The notes beneath the pieces were generated by a model. The model saw only the letters and a list, made by a program, of their open reading frames with translations. It did no database searches and was not told the DNA's origin. A program made the translations under genes and the position numbers. From CAYUWM01 sp964448395 (GTDB lineage Bacteria > Chloroflexota > Dehalococcoidia > E44-bin15), in contig CAYUWM010000043.1 of NCBI GenBank assembly GCA_964448395.1, positions 1-13,865 of the forward strand: DNA of 13,865 nt. The letters are read 5' to 3'. Positions 1 through 7,044 of this stretch are shown one piece after another. Numbering within the stretch: the first letter of the stretch is position 1; every line of letters begins with the position of its first letter.

Positions 1-540
1 TTCGGCGTGGACAGCGCCGACCAGCGCATGCTCCGCAGCCTGGGGCGCGACTTCGGCCCTGAAGACGTGGAGCGCACTGCGGATGTATGTCGCGACAGGG
101 GCATCGTCTTCATGTACGACCTGCTGCTGGGCGCGCCGGGGGAGACTAAGGAGTCGCTGCGCCATACCATCGACACCATGAAACGGCTATCCCCCCACCG
201 CGTCGGCGCCAACCTAGGGGTGCGCCTGTGGCCGGGGACCGCGCTGGCGGAGTCGATACGCCGCCAGGGTCCCCTCGAGCGCAACCCCGGCATCCACGGC
301 ACGCCAAGCGACGACCTGTTCGCCCCGGTGTTCTTCATATCGCCGGAGCTGGGGGACGACCCCTTCGGCTATCTCTCCGATGTTATCGGCGGCGACCAGC
401 GCTTCCTGTTCATGGCGGGCGATGCCGCCGGGCAGAACTACAACTACAACGACAACACCCTGCTCGCAAATGCCATCAGGGACGGGTATCGAGGAGCCTT
501 CTGGGACATCCTGAGGCGTATCGATGAGGGCAATAGCTAG
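1..540 (+). CDS. radical SAM protein, C-terminal part (5' end outside window)
   Basis: The reading frame is open at the left edge and ends at TAG 538-540; about 179 codons are visible. The GVDS motif at codons 2-5, the following 'mL..L.R' helix, the 'CRDRGI' segment near codons 30-35 and GAPGET at codons 44-49 are typical of the second half of a radical SAM TIM barrel, in the style of B12-binding radical SAM proteins. The CxxxCxxC iron-sulfur motif and any B12 domain would lie upstream and cannot be seen. The last third (YNYNDN, then a GYRGAFWDILRR-like helix) looks like a subfamily-specific C-terminal extension. Substrate unknown. The GTG at position 7 is simply an internal Val codon. A promoter for the next gene starts 6 bp after the stop, so this gene probably ends its transcription unit here. 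Confidence 0.75.
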   Translation, partial: FGVDSADQRMLRSLGRDFGPEDVERTADVCRDRGIVFMYDLLLGAPGETKESLRHTIDTMKRLSPHRVGANLGVRLWPGTALAESIRRQGPLERNPGIHGTPSDDLFAPVFFISPELGDDPFGYLSDVIGGDQRFLFMAGDAAGQNYNYNDNTLLANAIRDGYRGAFWDILRRIDEGNS

Positions 541-546
541 CCTTCT

Positions 547-575
547 TTGACAACGCCCCGTGCCTCGATTAGAAT
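547..575 (+). promoter_or_regulatory. sigma70-type promoter for the FAD dehydrogenase gene
   Basis: The -35 box TTGACA (547-552) is a perfect consensus match. A 17-bp spacer leads to TAGAAT (570-575), which matches 5 of 6 bases. The predicted start of transcription is near 582, only about 12 nt before ATG 594, so the mRNA leader is very short and has no clear Shine-Dalgarno sequence. Confidence 0.6.
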
Positions 576-593
576 TGCTTCCGGTGTGACGCG

Positions 594-1985
594 ATGACGA
601 AATACGACGTTATAATAGTGGGAGGCGGTCCGGCGGGCATCTTCGCCGCACTGGAGCTGTGCCAGAACTCCGGCCTCAGCATCCTGCTCCTGGAGGAGGG
701 GAAGGACCTGGCCGGCCGCACCTGCCCGGTGGCCACCGACGGCATCCGCTGTGTCCAGTGTACCCCCTGCGACCTGGTCAGCGGCTGGGGTGGCGCCGGG
801 GCCTACAGCGACGGCAAGCTGACCCTGTCCCCCGATATTGGCGGCAGGCTCAAGGAGTACCTCGGCCCGGAACTGACGGAGCAACTCGTCAGGTATGTCG
901 ACGATATCTACGTCAAGTTCGGCGGCAGCGACAGCGTCTATGGCGGCGGGGAGGAGGTGGACGAGCTGCAGCGCCGGGCCAGCCTGGCCGACCTGCGCCT
1001 TATCCCGATGATGGTGCGCCACCTGGGGACCGACCGCTCCCGCATCATTCTCCAGGCGATGCATGATTACCTCTCCGGCAAGGTCGATATCAGGATGGGG
1101 ACCGCCGCCAGCAAGATCCTCACCAGCAAGGGGGCGGTCAAGGGCGTCGAGACCAGCGAAGGACAGCGGTTCGACTGCCACTACTTGATTCTGGCCCCCG
1201 GCCGCGAGGGCGCCGACTGGCTGGCCCACGAGGCCGAGCGGCTGAGCCTTACCCTTGAGGTCAACCCGGTAGACGTGGGGGTGCGGGTGGAGCTGCCCGC
1301 GGTGGTTCTCAACGAGCTTACCGACGCGATGTACGAATGCAAGCTGGAGTACTACTCCAAGTCATTCGACGACAGGGTAAGGACTTTCTGCGTATGCCCC
1401 GCCGGCGTGGTCACCATGGAATCCACCGGCGGCAGCGAACCGGTGACCACGGTCAACGGGCACAGCTACGCCGAGAGAAAGACCGATAACACCAACTTCG
1501 CCCTGCTGGTGAGCACCACCTTCACCGAGCCCTTCCGCGACCCCATCGCCTACGGGCGCTACCTCGCCCGGCTGGCCAACATCCTCAGCGGCGGCGTGAT
1601 ACTCCAGCGCCTCGGCGACCTGATGGAGGGCCGCCGCTCCACGCCGCAGCGTATCGCCAGGGGCAATGTCGTGCCGACGCTCAAGTGCGCCACCCCCGGC
1701 GACCTGAGCTTCGCCCTGCCGTACCGCCACCTCACGAGCATCATCGAGATGCTGGAGGCCATGGACCGGCTGGCCCCGGGCGTGGCTTCGCGGCACACAC
1801 TGCTCTACGGCATCGAGGTGAAGTTCTACTCCTCCCGGCTGGCCCTCACCGGGAGCCTGGAGAGCGAGATCATCAACATGTTCGCTGCCGGTGACGGAGC
1901 CGGCGTCAGCCGCGGCTTGGTGCAGGCATCCGCCTCCGGCGTCGTCGCCGCCCGCGAGATAATCGCCCGCTCGGCATCGAGCTAG
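594..1985 (+). CDS. FAD-dependent dehydrogenase, COG2509-like
   Basis: A 463-residue protein. The N-terminus has a strand followed by GGGPAG at residues 10-15, the Rossmann dinucleotide-binding loop for FAD. Next comes a cysteine cluster (C44, C53, C56, C59) directly before a GWGGAGAYSDGKL segment, the hallmark of the uncharacterised COG2509 FAD-dependent dehydrogenases. The C-terminus has AAGDGAGVSRGLVQAS, the second FAD-contact motif of this flavoprotein fold. Length fits the family. The substrate is unknown; the protein is predicted to be cytoplasmic, with no signal peptide or membrane helix. The spacing CxxCxxC could hold an iron-sulfur cluster or another metal, but that is inference. It has its own promoter just upstream and is followed by a gene-free stretch, so it is probably monocistronic. 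A long antisense frame inside it is a GC-rich shadow. Confidence 0.85.
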   Translation: MTKYDVIIVGGGPAGIFAALELCQNSGLSILLLEEGKDLAGRTCPVATDGIRCVQCTPCDLVSGWGGAGAYSDGKLTLSPDIGGRLKEYLGPELTEQLVRYVDDIYVKFGGSDSVYGGGEEVDELQRRASLADLRLIPMMVRHLGTDRSRIILQAMHDYLSGKVDIRMGTAASKILTSKGAVKGVETSEGQRFDCHYLILAPGREGADWLAHEAERLSLTLEVNPVDVGVRVELPAVVLNELTDAMYECKLEYYSKSFDDRVRTFCVCPAGVVTMESTGGSEPVTTVNGHSYAERKTDNTNFALLVSTTFTEPFRDPIAYGRYLARLANILSGGVILQRLGDLMEGRRSTPQRIARGNVVPTLKCATPGDLSFALPYRHLTSIIEMLEAMDRLAPGVASRHTLLYGIEVKFYSSRLALTGSLESEIINMFAAGDGAGVSRGLVQASASGVVAAREIIARSASS

Positions 1986-2036
1986 TTACCACAAGAAACC
2001 AGCGCCCATACCCATCGCTCGTTTTCCGCCCGCAAT

Positions 2037-2203
2037 GCACCATTCAGCATGAGTATTATCCGTTATTAAGTATATATACTATATAGTATTTATCTAAAAG
2101 TAACGGTAGTAATGCGGTGCCGAAGTGATTAAGCGGGTAAACCGCGACTGTTACGGGCAGCCCGGTGGTGCGCTGGGGGTGAATAAGCGGGTATGAATGG
2201 TGC
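2037..2203. repeat. inverted repeat pair (10 bp) enclosing a palindrome and a direct repeat
   Basis: GCACCATTCA at 2037-2046 is the exact reverse complement of TGAATGGTGC at 2194-2203. Between them lie the palindrome ATACTATATAGTAT (2076-2089) and two copies of GTGA(T/A)TAAGCGGGTA (2125-2139 and 2179-2193, 14 of 15 bases identical). The layout resembles the remnant of a small non-coding element, but no target-site duplication is evident. Confidence 0.4.
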
Positions 2204-2209
2204 GGCATA

Positions 2210-2238
2210 TTGATTTGCTTTTTAGAGACGGTTATACT
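2210..2238 (+). promoter_or_regulatory. sigma70-type promoter for the EF-like gene
   Basis: TTGATT (2210-2215, 4 of 6 bases), a 17-bp spacer, then TATACT (2233-2238, 5 of 6 bases). The start of transcription is predicted near 2245, giving a leader of about 40 nt to ATG 2287. Confidence 0.55.
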
Positions 2239-2286
2239 GGATAATCACCAATCATGGATGCAGATTCGAGAAAGGGGGGCCTGATA

Positions 2287-2535
2287 ATGGAAGAGGAGAT
2301 CGGAAGGGTCAGCGATTTCTTTGCCAAACCGGTGGTCGCCGGCATCGACATGATCGGCACTATCAGGGTGGGTGACACTGTCCACATCGTGGGGCACACC
2401 ACCGACATAGAGATCGCTATCGAGTCCATGCAGGTCAACAACGTGAACGTAGAAGAGGCCAAGCCCGGCGACCAGGTGGGGATAAAGGTCCCCGACCGCT
2501 GCCGGCGCGGGGACAAGGTCTACAAGGTCACTTAG
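2287..2535 (+). CDS. small translation-elongation-factor-like protein (EF-Tu domain 2-like)
   Basis: 82 residues. ATG 2287 is chosen because an AAAGGGGGG Shine-Dalgarno stretch (2271-2279) lies 7 nt upstream; the in-frame ATG at 2254 has no ribosome site and would only add poorly conserved residues. The pattern, including IGRVSDFFAKPVVAGIDM, 'IRVGDTVHIVG', 'IESMQVNNVNVEEAKPGDQVGIKV' and 'RRGDKVY', matches the beta-barrel domain 2 of EF-Tu/EF-1alpha-type GTPases. There is no GTPase domain, so this is a free-standing barrel. Proteins of this kind are usually annotated 'translation elongation factor-like'; I know of no proven function. Its 3' end overlaps the convergent ribH gene by 8 bp. Confidence 0.75.
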   Translation: MEEEIGRVSDFFAKPVVAGIDMIGTIRVGDTVHIVGHTTDIEIAIESMQVNNVNVEEAKPGDQVGIKVPDRCRRGDKVYKVT

Positions 2536-2998
2536 CGATGGCCTTCATCAGGTTCGCCATCTCGATGGCAGTCTCCGCCGCGGCGAACCCGGTGTTGCCC
2601 ATCTTGGTCCCCGCCCGCTCGATGGCCTGCTCCAGCGTGTCGGCGGTGATAACGCCGTAGATGATCGGCACCCCGCTCTCCAGCCCGGCCTGTGCTATCC
2701 CCTTCGTCACCTCGCTGGCGATATAGTCGAAATGGGGCGTCCCGCCCCTGATAACTGCGCCCAGGCATATAACCGCATCATATTTGCCCGCCCCCGCCAT
2801 CTTCTTGGCCACCAGCGGTATCTCGAACGAGCCCGGCGTCCACGCGACGTCGACGGCGTTGTCCTTGACACCGTGCCGCCTGAGGGCGTCCTCAGCACCG
2901 GAGAGCAGCTTGTTGGTGATGAACTCGTTAAAGCGGGAGATCACCACCGCGAACTTCAAGCCGTCGCCTACCAGCGTGCCTTCATATTTCTTATTCAA
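2528..2998 (-). CDS. ribH: 6,7-dimethyl-8-ribityllumazine synthase
   Basis: 156 residues, the usual family length. The enzyme condenses 5-amino-6-ribitylamino-uracil with 3,4-dihydroxy-2-butanone 4-phosphate to give lumazine, the penultimate riboflavin step; it normally forms pentamers or icosahedral shells in the cytoplasm. Visible landmarks are F23 in SRFNEF, TPGSFEIP (54-61), GAVIRGGTPHFDY (80-92) with the proton-transfer His at H89, and R128 before GTKMGNTG, the expected phosphate-binding Arg. The start codon is TTG at 2998, fixed by the strong AAAGGAGGGGG ribosome site just upstream. It is the last gene of the rib operon, 37 nt after the DUF6506-like gene, and it overlaps the convergent EF-like gene by 8 bp. 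Confidence 0.95.
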   Translation of the reverse strand: MNKKYEGTLVGDGLKFAVVISRFNEFITNKLLSGAEDALRRHGVKDNAVDVAWTPGSFEIPLVAKKMAGAGKYDAVICLGAVIRGGTPHFDYIASEVTKGIAQAGLESGVPIIYGVITADTLEQAIERAGTKMGNTGFAAAETAIEMANLMKAIAK

Positions 2999-3035
2999 TA
3001 CCCCCTCCTTTACCGTCGGCTGTATATCGATAAGC

Positions 3036-3344
3036 CTATTGAAATACCTCGTCGCCGCTCTTGCCCCCCAGCACCGGGTGCAGGTCGAAGCGCACCACGC
3101 CGATGGAGGTCTTGCCCGCTACCGCCTCGACCACCTTGGCGGTGCCCAGGTGTCCGAAGCCGCCGCACAATTCGATGGCGGCACAACCCTCGTCCGCCAG
3201 CTGCTTGGCCTTCTTCACCGCCGCGTCCCTGTCGGGGACCAGCTGCGTTATCAGCTCCACGAACTCGGTGGTCAGCACCGAGCGGTCCTTCTCCGCATCG
3301 GAACCGGGCACTATCGCCATAAACGCCAGTTTCATCGCTGCCAT
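3036..3344 (-). CDS. DUF6506-like small protein of unknown function
   Basis: 102 residues, no signal peptide or membrane helix. The ATG at 3344 is preceded by an AGGAGGAG site at the right distance; the internal Met4 lacks one. The protein looks like a small alpha/beta domain: an N-terminal strand (MKLAFMAIVPG), helices with a DAAVKKAKQLADEGCAAIE pattern, the conserved stretch ELCGGFGHLG at 58-67, then a GVVRFDLHPV strand. I connect these motifs from memory with the DUF6506 family; the function is unknown. It sits between ribBA (15 nt away) and ribH (37 nt away), within the riboflavin operon, so co-expression with flavin synthesis is expected. The His/Cys-containing ELCGGFGH motif might be a binding site, but that is speculation. 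Confidence 0.7.
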   Translation of the reverse strand: MAAMKLAFMAIVPGSDAEKDRSVLTTEFVELITQLVPDRDAAVKKAKQLADEGCAAIELCGGFGHLGTAKVVEAVAGKTSIGVVRFDLHPVLGGKSGDEVFQ

Positions 3345-3359
3345 GTCTCTCCTCCTGTG

Positions 3360-4589
3360 TTAAGATTCGCGGTCCAGCCCCTCGACTGCTTCCAGGTCGA
3401 GCAGGTGGCCCAGCTTCTGCTTCTTGGTCTCCAGATAATGTATGTTGTTGGGGTTGGGGCACACTTGGATGGGGACGGTTTCCACCACGTGCAGCCCGTA
3501 GGCGTCCAGCCCCACCACCTTCTTCGGGTTGTTGGTCAACAGGCGGATGTCGCGCAGGCCGAGGTCCTCCAGTATCTGTGCGCCGATGCCGTAGTCGCGC
3601 AGGTCGGCGGGGAACCCCAGCGATTCGTTGGCCTCCACCGTGTCGAGCCCCTTGTCCTGCAGGGCGTAGGCTGCTATCTTGTTGTGCAGCCCGATGCCGC
3701 GCCCCTCCTGTCGCATATAGAGGAACACCCCACTGCCCTCTTCTGTGATGGCTCTCAATGCCAACTCGATCTGCTCCCCGCAGTCGCACCGCAGGCTGCC
3801 GAACACGTCACCGGTTAGGCACTCGCTGTGCACCCGCACCAGCACCGGCTGGTCGCCGGTTATATCGCCGTAAACCAGCGCCACGTGCTGGTCGGCGTCG
3901 GTGGTGCTCTTGTAGGCGATGGCGGTGAAATCGCCGTATCTGGTGGGCAGGTGCGCCTGCGCCACCCGCTCGATGAGCTTCTCGTGGCGGCGGCGGTAGG
4001 CGATGAGGTCGGCCACGCTGACGATGTTGAGCCCGTGCTGTTTGGCTATCTGCTCCAGCTCCGGCATGCGGGCCATGGTGCCGTCATCCGCCATCACCTC
4101 GCAGATAACGCCAGCGGGGTACAGCCCGGCGAGCCGCGCTAGGTCGACGATGGCCTCCGTCTGCCCCGCCCGCACCAGCACCCCTCCATCCCTGGCGCGC
4201 AGGGGGAAGGTGTGGCCCGGGGAAACGAAATCCGACGGCCTGGCCGCGGGGTCGAGCACCTTCTGCACGGTGGCGGCGCGGTCGTGGGCCGAGATGCCGG
4301 TGGTGGTCTCGTTCTTGGCCTCGACGGACACGGTGAAGGCGGTCTCGAACTTGGAGGTGTTGGCCCCCACCATCATCGGGATGTTGAGCTCGTCCAGCCG
4401 CTTCCCGATCACCGGCATGCAGATCAGCCCCCGGCCGTACTTGGCCATGAAGTTGATCGATTCCGGGGTGACCTTCTCGGCGGCGATGGCCAGGTCGCCC
4501 TCGTTCTCGCGGTCCTCGTCATCGACGATGATGACGAACTTGCCCGCCTTGATATCCTCGATTGCCTCTTTAATAGTTGCCAGACCCAT
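3360..4589 (-). CDS. ribBA: bifunctional DHBP synthase / GTP cyclohydrolase II
   Basis: 409 residues with two fused domains. The N-terminal domain (about 1-205) makes 3,4-dihydroxy-2-butanone 4-phosphate from ribulose 5-phosphate: DDEDRENEGDL at 23-33, GHTFPLRA at 125-132, and CEVMADDGTMARMP at 163-176. The segment normally written GHTEA reads AGQTEA, with Gln at 143 where a metal-binding His is described in E. coli RibB. The C-terminal domain (about 206-400) opens GTP: SECLTGDVFGSLRCDCG with zinc ligands C257, C268 and C270, YMRQEGRGIGL at 291-301, and LLTNNPKK at 350-357. ATG 4589 has GGAGG 5 nt upstream. It lies 14 nt after ribE and 15 nt before the DUF6506-like gene. Together the two domains supply both precursor branches of riboflavin. 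Confidence 0.95.
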   Translation of the reverse strand: MGLATIKEAIEDIKAGKFVIIVDDEDRENEGDLAIAAEKVTPESINFMAKYGRGLICMPVIGKRLDELNIPMMVGANTSKFETAFTVSVEAKNETTTGISAHDRAATVQKVLDPAARPSDFVSPGHTFPLRARDGGVLVRAGQTEAIVDLARLAGLYPAGVICEVMADDGTMARMPELEQIAKQHGLNIVSVADLIAYRRRHEKLIERVAQAHLPTRYGDFTAIAYKSTTDADQHVALVYGDITGDQPVLVRVHSECLTGDVFGSLRCDCGEQIELALRAITEEGSGVFLYMRQEGRGIGLHNKIAAYALQDKGLDTVEANESLGFPADLRDYGIGAQILEDLGLRDIRLLTNNPKKVVGLDAYGLHVVETVPIQVCPNPNNIHYLETKKQKLGHLLDLEAVEGLDRES

Positions 4590-4603
4590 CGAACCTCCGA
4601 AAA

Positions 4604-5224
4604 CTACAGAAAGCCGTGCTCGGCGAGGAATTCGGCGGTGATGTTCGACCGGCCTTTCCCCAGACGCTCGGCATATTTAGCGATTATGTCCACCTCTAAA
4701 TTTACCACATCCGACGGCTTTGCGCCACCCAGCGTGGTGCTGGACTGGGTGTAACCCACCAGCGAGACGCTGAACGCGGTGGGGCTACATTCTACCACGG
4801 TGAGGCTGGCGCCGTCCACCGCGATGAACCCCTTCTCCACGATGTACCTCGTTATCTGCGGCGGCGCGTCGAACTTCAGCAGGATGGCATCCCCTTCTGC
4901 CTTGGCCGAGACGACCGTTCCCGTGCCGTCCACGTGACCCTGCACGAAGTGCCCGCCGAAGCGGCCGCCGACAGCGAGGGGTCGCTCCAGGTTAACCCTG
5001 GCGCCCACCTTGAGCGAGCCGAGGTTGGTGCGGCGCAGCGTCTCCGGCATCACCTCGACGGTGAACCAGTCGCTCGACAGTTCGGTAGCCGTCAGGCACA
5101 CCCCGTTGACCGCGATGCTGTCGCCCAGCCTGGTATCGTCGAGCACCTTTCGGGCGGCGACGGTGAGCCTCGTAGGGCTGACTGCTTTAACTGTCCCTAC
5201 CTCTTCAACGATGCCGGTAAACAT
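4604..5224 (-). CDS. ribE: riboflavin synthase, alpha chain
   Basis: 206 residues. It dismutates two lumazine molecules to riboflavin and the pyrimidine precursor; the family is a cytoplasmic trimer. It starts with the diagnostic MFTGIVEE and shows the internal duplication of the family: GDSIAVNGVCLT (34-45) in the first barrel is matched by KGFIAVDGASLT (131-142) in the second, and GGHFVQGHVDG (90-100) is the conserved active-site stretch. The ATG lies 6 nt after the stop of the preceding flavoprotein gene and has only a weak ribosome site, so translational coupling is likely. Called ribE by the E. coli/enterobacterial convention (ribC in some databases). Confidence 0.94.
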   Translation of the reverse strand: MFTGIVEEVGTVKAVSPTRLTVAARKVLDDTRLGDSIAVNGVCLTATELSSDWFTVEVMPETLRRTNLGSLKVGARVNLERPLAVGGRFGGHFVQGHVDGTGTVVSAKAEGDAILLKFDAPPQITRYIVEKGFIAVDGASLTVVECSPTAFSVSLVGYTQSSTTLGGAKPSDVVNLEVDIIAKYAERLGKGRSNITAEFLAEHGFL

Positions 5225-5230
5225 ATCGTC

Positions 5231-5953
5231 TTATTTCTTGCGCTTGTCCAGCTCTTTCTGGTGTTCCTGATTCGCTACCTGTATGTACATATCCTGCGGC
5301 ATCAGCTCGCGGCTGACGGTAGCCATGGTATCGGCAGACATCTCGCCGTTCTGCACCAGCTGACGCCCGGCCTCCTTGGCGGCGTCAATGACATCGCTAA
5401 CCGGGGCGCCCATGCCCAGCATGACACCCAGCACCGGGCCGTAGGGCCGCACCAGCGCCCCGGCGTACTCCCAGGACATGATGTCGCACAGCTTTTGCAT
5501 GTATTCGACCAGGGGGTCGAAGTTATCTATCTCCCACCAGCCGCAGTTCGATACCAGCACCGCCTTGCCTCCACCGTACCCGTCGCGCAGCCGCTGGTAG
5601 CAGTGGCCGTCGCGCGGCTCCATGATCGATTCAAGCAGCGGGCACATGCGGTCGATGAGGTTCTTCATCCAGCCGCTCATATTGAAGAAATATACCGGGG
5701 TGGCGAAAACGCGGATATCGACATTGAGCATCTTGTCCAGCACCGCCGCCATATCATCCTTCTGGGCGCATACCCCCGGCGTCTTAAACCAGCAGTTGAA
5801 GCAGCCGAGGCAGGGCCCGATCTTGAGCTTCTTGGTGTATACGGTCTCCACTTCGGCACCCGACTCCCTCATCCCGTCGAGGAAGGGATTCAAGATCGAG
5901 GCGGTGTTCCCCTTGTCCAAATGCGGGCTGGTGTTGAAAGCTAGAACCTTCAA
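5231..5953 (-). CDS. NADPH-dependent FMN reductase / iron-sulfur flavoprotein-like protein
   Basis: About 240 residues. I place the start at TTG 5953, 7 nt after AGGAGG; another in-frame TTG at 5959 overlaps the ribD stop and is too close to that site. The N-terminus KVLAFNTSPHLDKGNT is the FMN phosphate-binding loop of the flavodoxin-like reductase fold, and ATPVYFFNMSGWMKNLIDR is the second flavin-contact region. Four cysteines with spacing CxxCxxCx7C (about residues 48-62 of this start) resemble the cluster-binding motif of archaeal-type iron-sulfur flavoproteins, which transfer single electrons with FMN and a 4Fe-4S cluster. The electron partner is unknown. It lies between ribD (2 nt away) and ribE (6 nt away), so it is co-transcribed with synthesis of its likely cofactor precursor. 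Confidence 0.82.
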   Translation of the reverse strand: MKVLAFNTSPHLDKGNTASILNPFLDGMRESGAEVETVYTKKLKIGPCLGCFNCWFKTPGVCAQKDDMAAVLDKMLNVDIRVFATPVYFFNMSGWMKNLIDRMCPLLESIMEPRDGHCYQRLRDGYGGGKAVLVSNCGWWEIDNFDPLVEYMQKLCDIMSWEYAGALVRPYGPVLGVMLGMGAPVSDVIDAAKEAGRQLVQNGEMSADTMATVSRELMPQDMYIQVANQEHQKELDKRKK

Positions 5954-5955
5954 GA

Positions 5956-7041
5956 TCAAACCTCCTCGCTGAGGTATCCCACCACCATCATATCGCTGCC
6001 GCAGCGCTCCACCTTGATGCGGTTCAGCTTCACCGCCTGGCCGATGCGGTTGGCTCCCTGGCCGCCCACCGCCGATTTGGCGTCCTGACCGCCGATTATC
6101 ACTGGCGCGATGAAGGCCACCACCTTGTCCACGAAACAGCCGTCGAACAGGGAGCCGAGCAGGGTACTGCCGCCCTCCGCCAGTATGCTGGTGATCTCCC
6201 TGCGGCCCAGCTCGGCGAACAGATCGTTAAGGTCCACCAGCGACTTCCACGGGGAGAGCTGCAACACCTCGGCGCCCGCCGCCTCCAACTCCTTCACCGC
6301 CTGGGGGTCGGCATCGGTGGTGGTGGCTATCATGGTGCTGCCCGGCTCGTTGAACACCTGCGCCGTGGGCAGGGTGCGCGCCGTGCTGTCCACGACGACC
6401 CGCAACGGGTATTTCTCGTCCGGGCGGTCCCTGGCGGTGAGCCGCGGGTCGTCCAGTATCGCGGTGTTCACCCCGATCATCACCGCGTCCGAGGCGCGGC
6501 GCAGCCGGTGTACGAACTGGCGGGACTGCTCGCAGCTGATCCAGTGGGAATCGCCGGTCCAGGTGGCGATCTTGCCGTCGAGGCTGATGGCGAACTTCAC
6601 GGTGACGAACGGCTGGCCGGTGGTGATGTATTTCATGTAGGCCTCGTTGACCTCGCTGGCTTCCTCCTCGCGATCACCGACGGACACCTCGATCCCGGCC
6701 TCTTCCATCTCGGTCTGGCCCCCGCCGTTCACCTTGGGGTTGGGGTCGAGTGTGGCGATGTGAACCGCGGCTACCCCCGCATCGATGATCGCCCGGGTGC
6801 ACGGCGGTGTGCGCCCGGTGAAGCAGCACGGCTCCAGCGTGACGTACATGGCGGCGCCCCTGGCCTTATCCCCCGCCTGTTTCAGCGCCACCACCTCGGC
6901 GTGGTCCCCGCCCGGCGGCTGGGTGCAGCCCTGGCCCACCACCCCGCCTTCCTTGACGATCACTGCCCCCACGGCGGGATTGGGGCTGGTGCTGCCGACG
7001 GCGGTACGGGCGAGGGATAGCGCTTGCTGCATGTAGTCCAT
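5956..7041 (-). CDS. ribD: bifunctional riboflavin pyrimidine deaminase / reductase
   Basis: 361 residues. The N-terminal cytidine-deaminase-like domain (about 1-140) removes an amino group from the product of GTP cyclohydrolase II: HAE at 47-49, and PCC at 71-73 with C81 in GRTPPC give the zinc ligands H47, C72, C81 and the catalytic E49. The position after PCC, often His in this family, is Phe. The C-terminal reductase domain (from about 145) shows FVTVKFAISLDGKIA (145-159), GDSHWIS (163-169) and DAVMIGVNTAILDDPRLT (185-202); it reduces the ribosyl side chain with NADPH. ATG 7041 follows the dcd-like stop by 3 nt, so the ribosome site lies inside the end of that gene. The separate phosphatase step of the pathway is not encoded here. 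Confidence 0.94.
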   Translation of the reverse strand: MDYMQQALSLARTAVGSTSPNPAVGAVIVKEGGVVGQGCTQPPGGDHAEVVALKQAGDKARGAAMYVTLEPCCFTGRTPPCTRAIIDAGVAAVHIATLDPNPKVNGGGQTEMEEAGIEVSVGDREEEASEVNEAYMKYITTGQPFVTVKFAISLDGKIATWTGDSHWISCEQSRQFVHRLRRASDAVMIGVNTAILDDPRLTARDRPDEKYPLRVVVDSTARTLPTAQVFNEPGSTMIATTTDADPQAVKELEAAGAEVLQLSPWKSLVDLNDLFAELGRREITSILAEGGSTLLGSLFDGCFVDKVVAFIAPVIIGGQDAKSAVGGQGANRIGQAVKLNRIKVERCGSDMMVVGYLSEEV

Positions 7042-7044
7042 GGG

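Larger units (their letters stand above)
1986..2253. other. gene-free region with palindromes and short repeats
   Basis: No credible ORF or RNA gene was recognised. It contains an AT-rich island (about 2051-2100) with a 14-bp perfect palindrome at 2076-2089, a 10-bp inverted repeat pair (2037-2046 and 2194-2203), and a 15-bp near-identical direct repeat (2125-2139 and 2179-2193). The right end holds the promoter of the next gene. Confidence 0.6.

Noticed and set aside
537..1229. Long minus-strand frame antisense to the FAD dehydrogenase
   Set aside because: It has no family motifs and a composition typical of GC-rich shadow frames; the plus-strand frame has clear FAD motifs.
2111..2200. Possible tRNA in the gene-free region (a GGTGCCGAAGTG-like start)
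   Set aside because: I could not form an acceptor stem, an anticodon arm and a T arm with the GTTCRA motif.
2732..3818. Long plus-strand frames antisense to ribH, DUF6506-like and ribBA genes
   Set aside because: They run opposite to genes with diagnostic motifs and have no ribosome site or recognisable domains.
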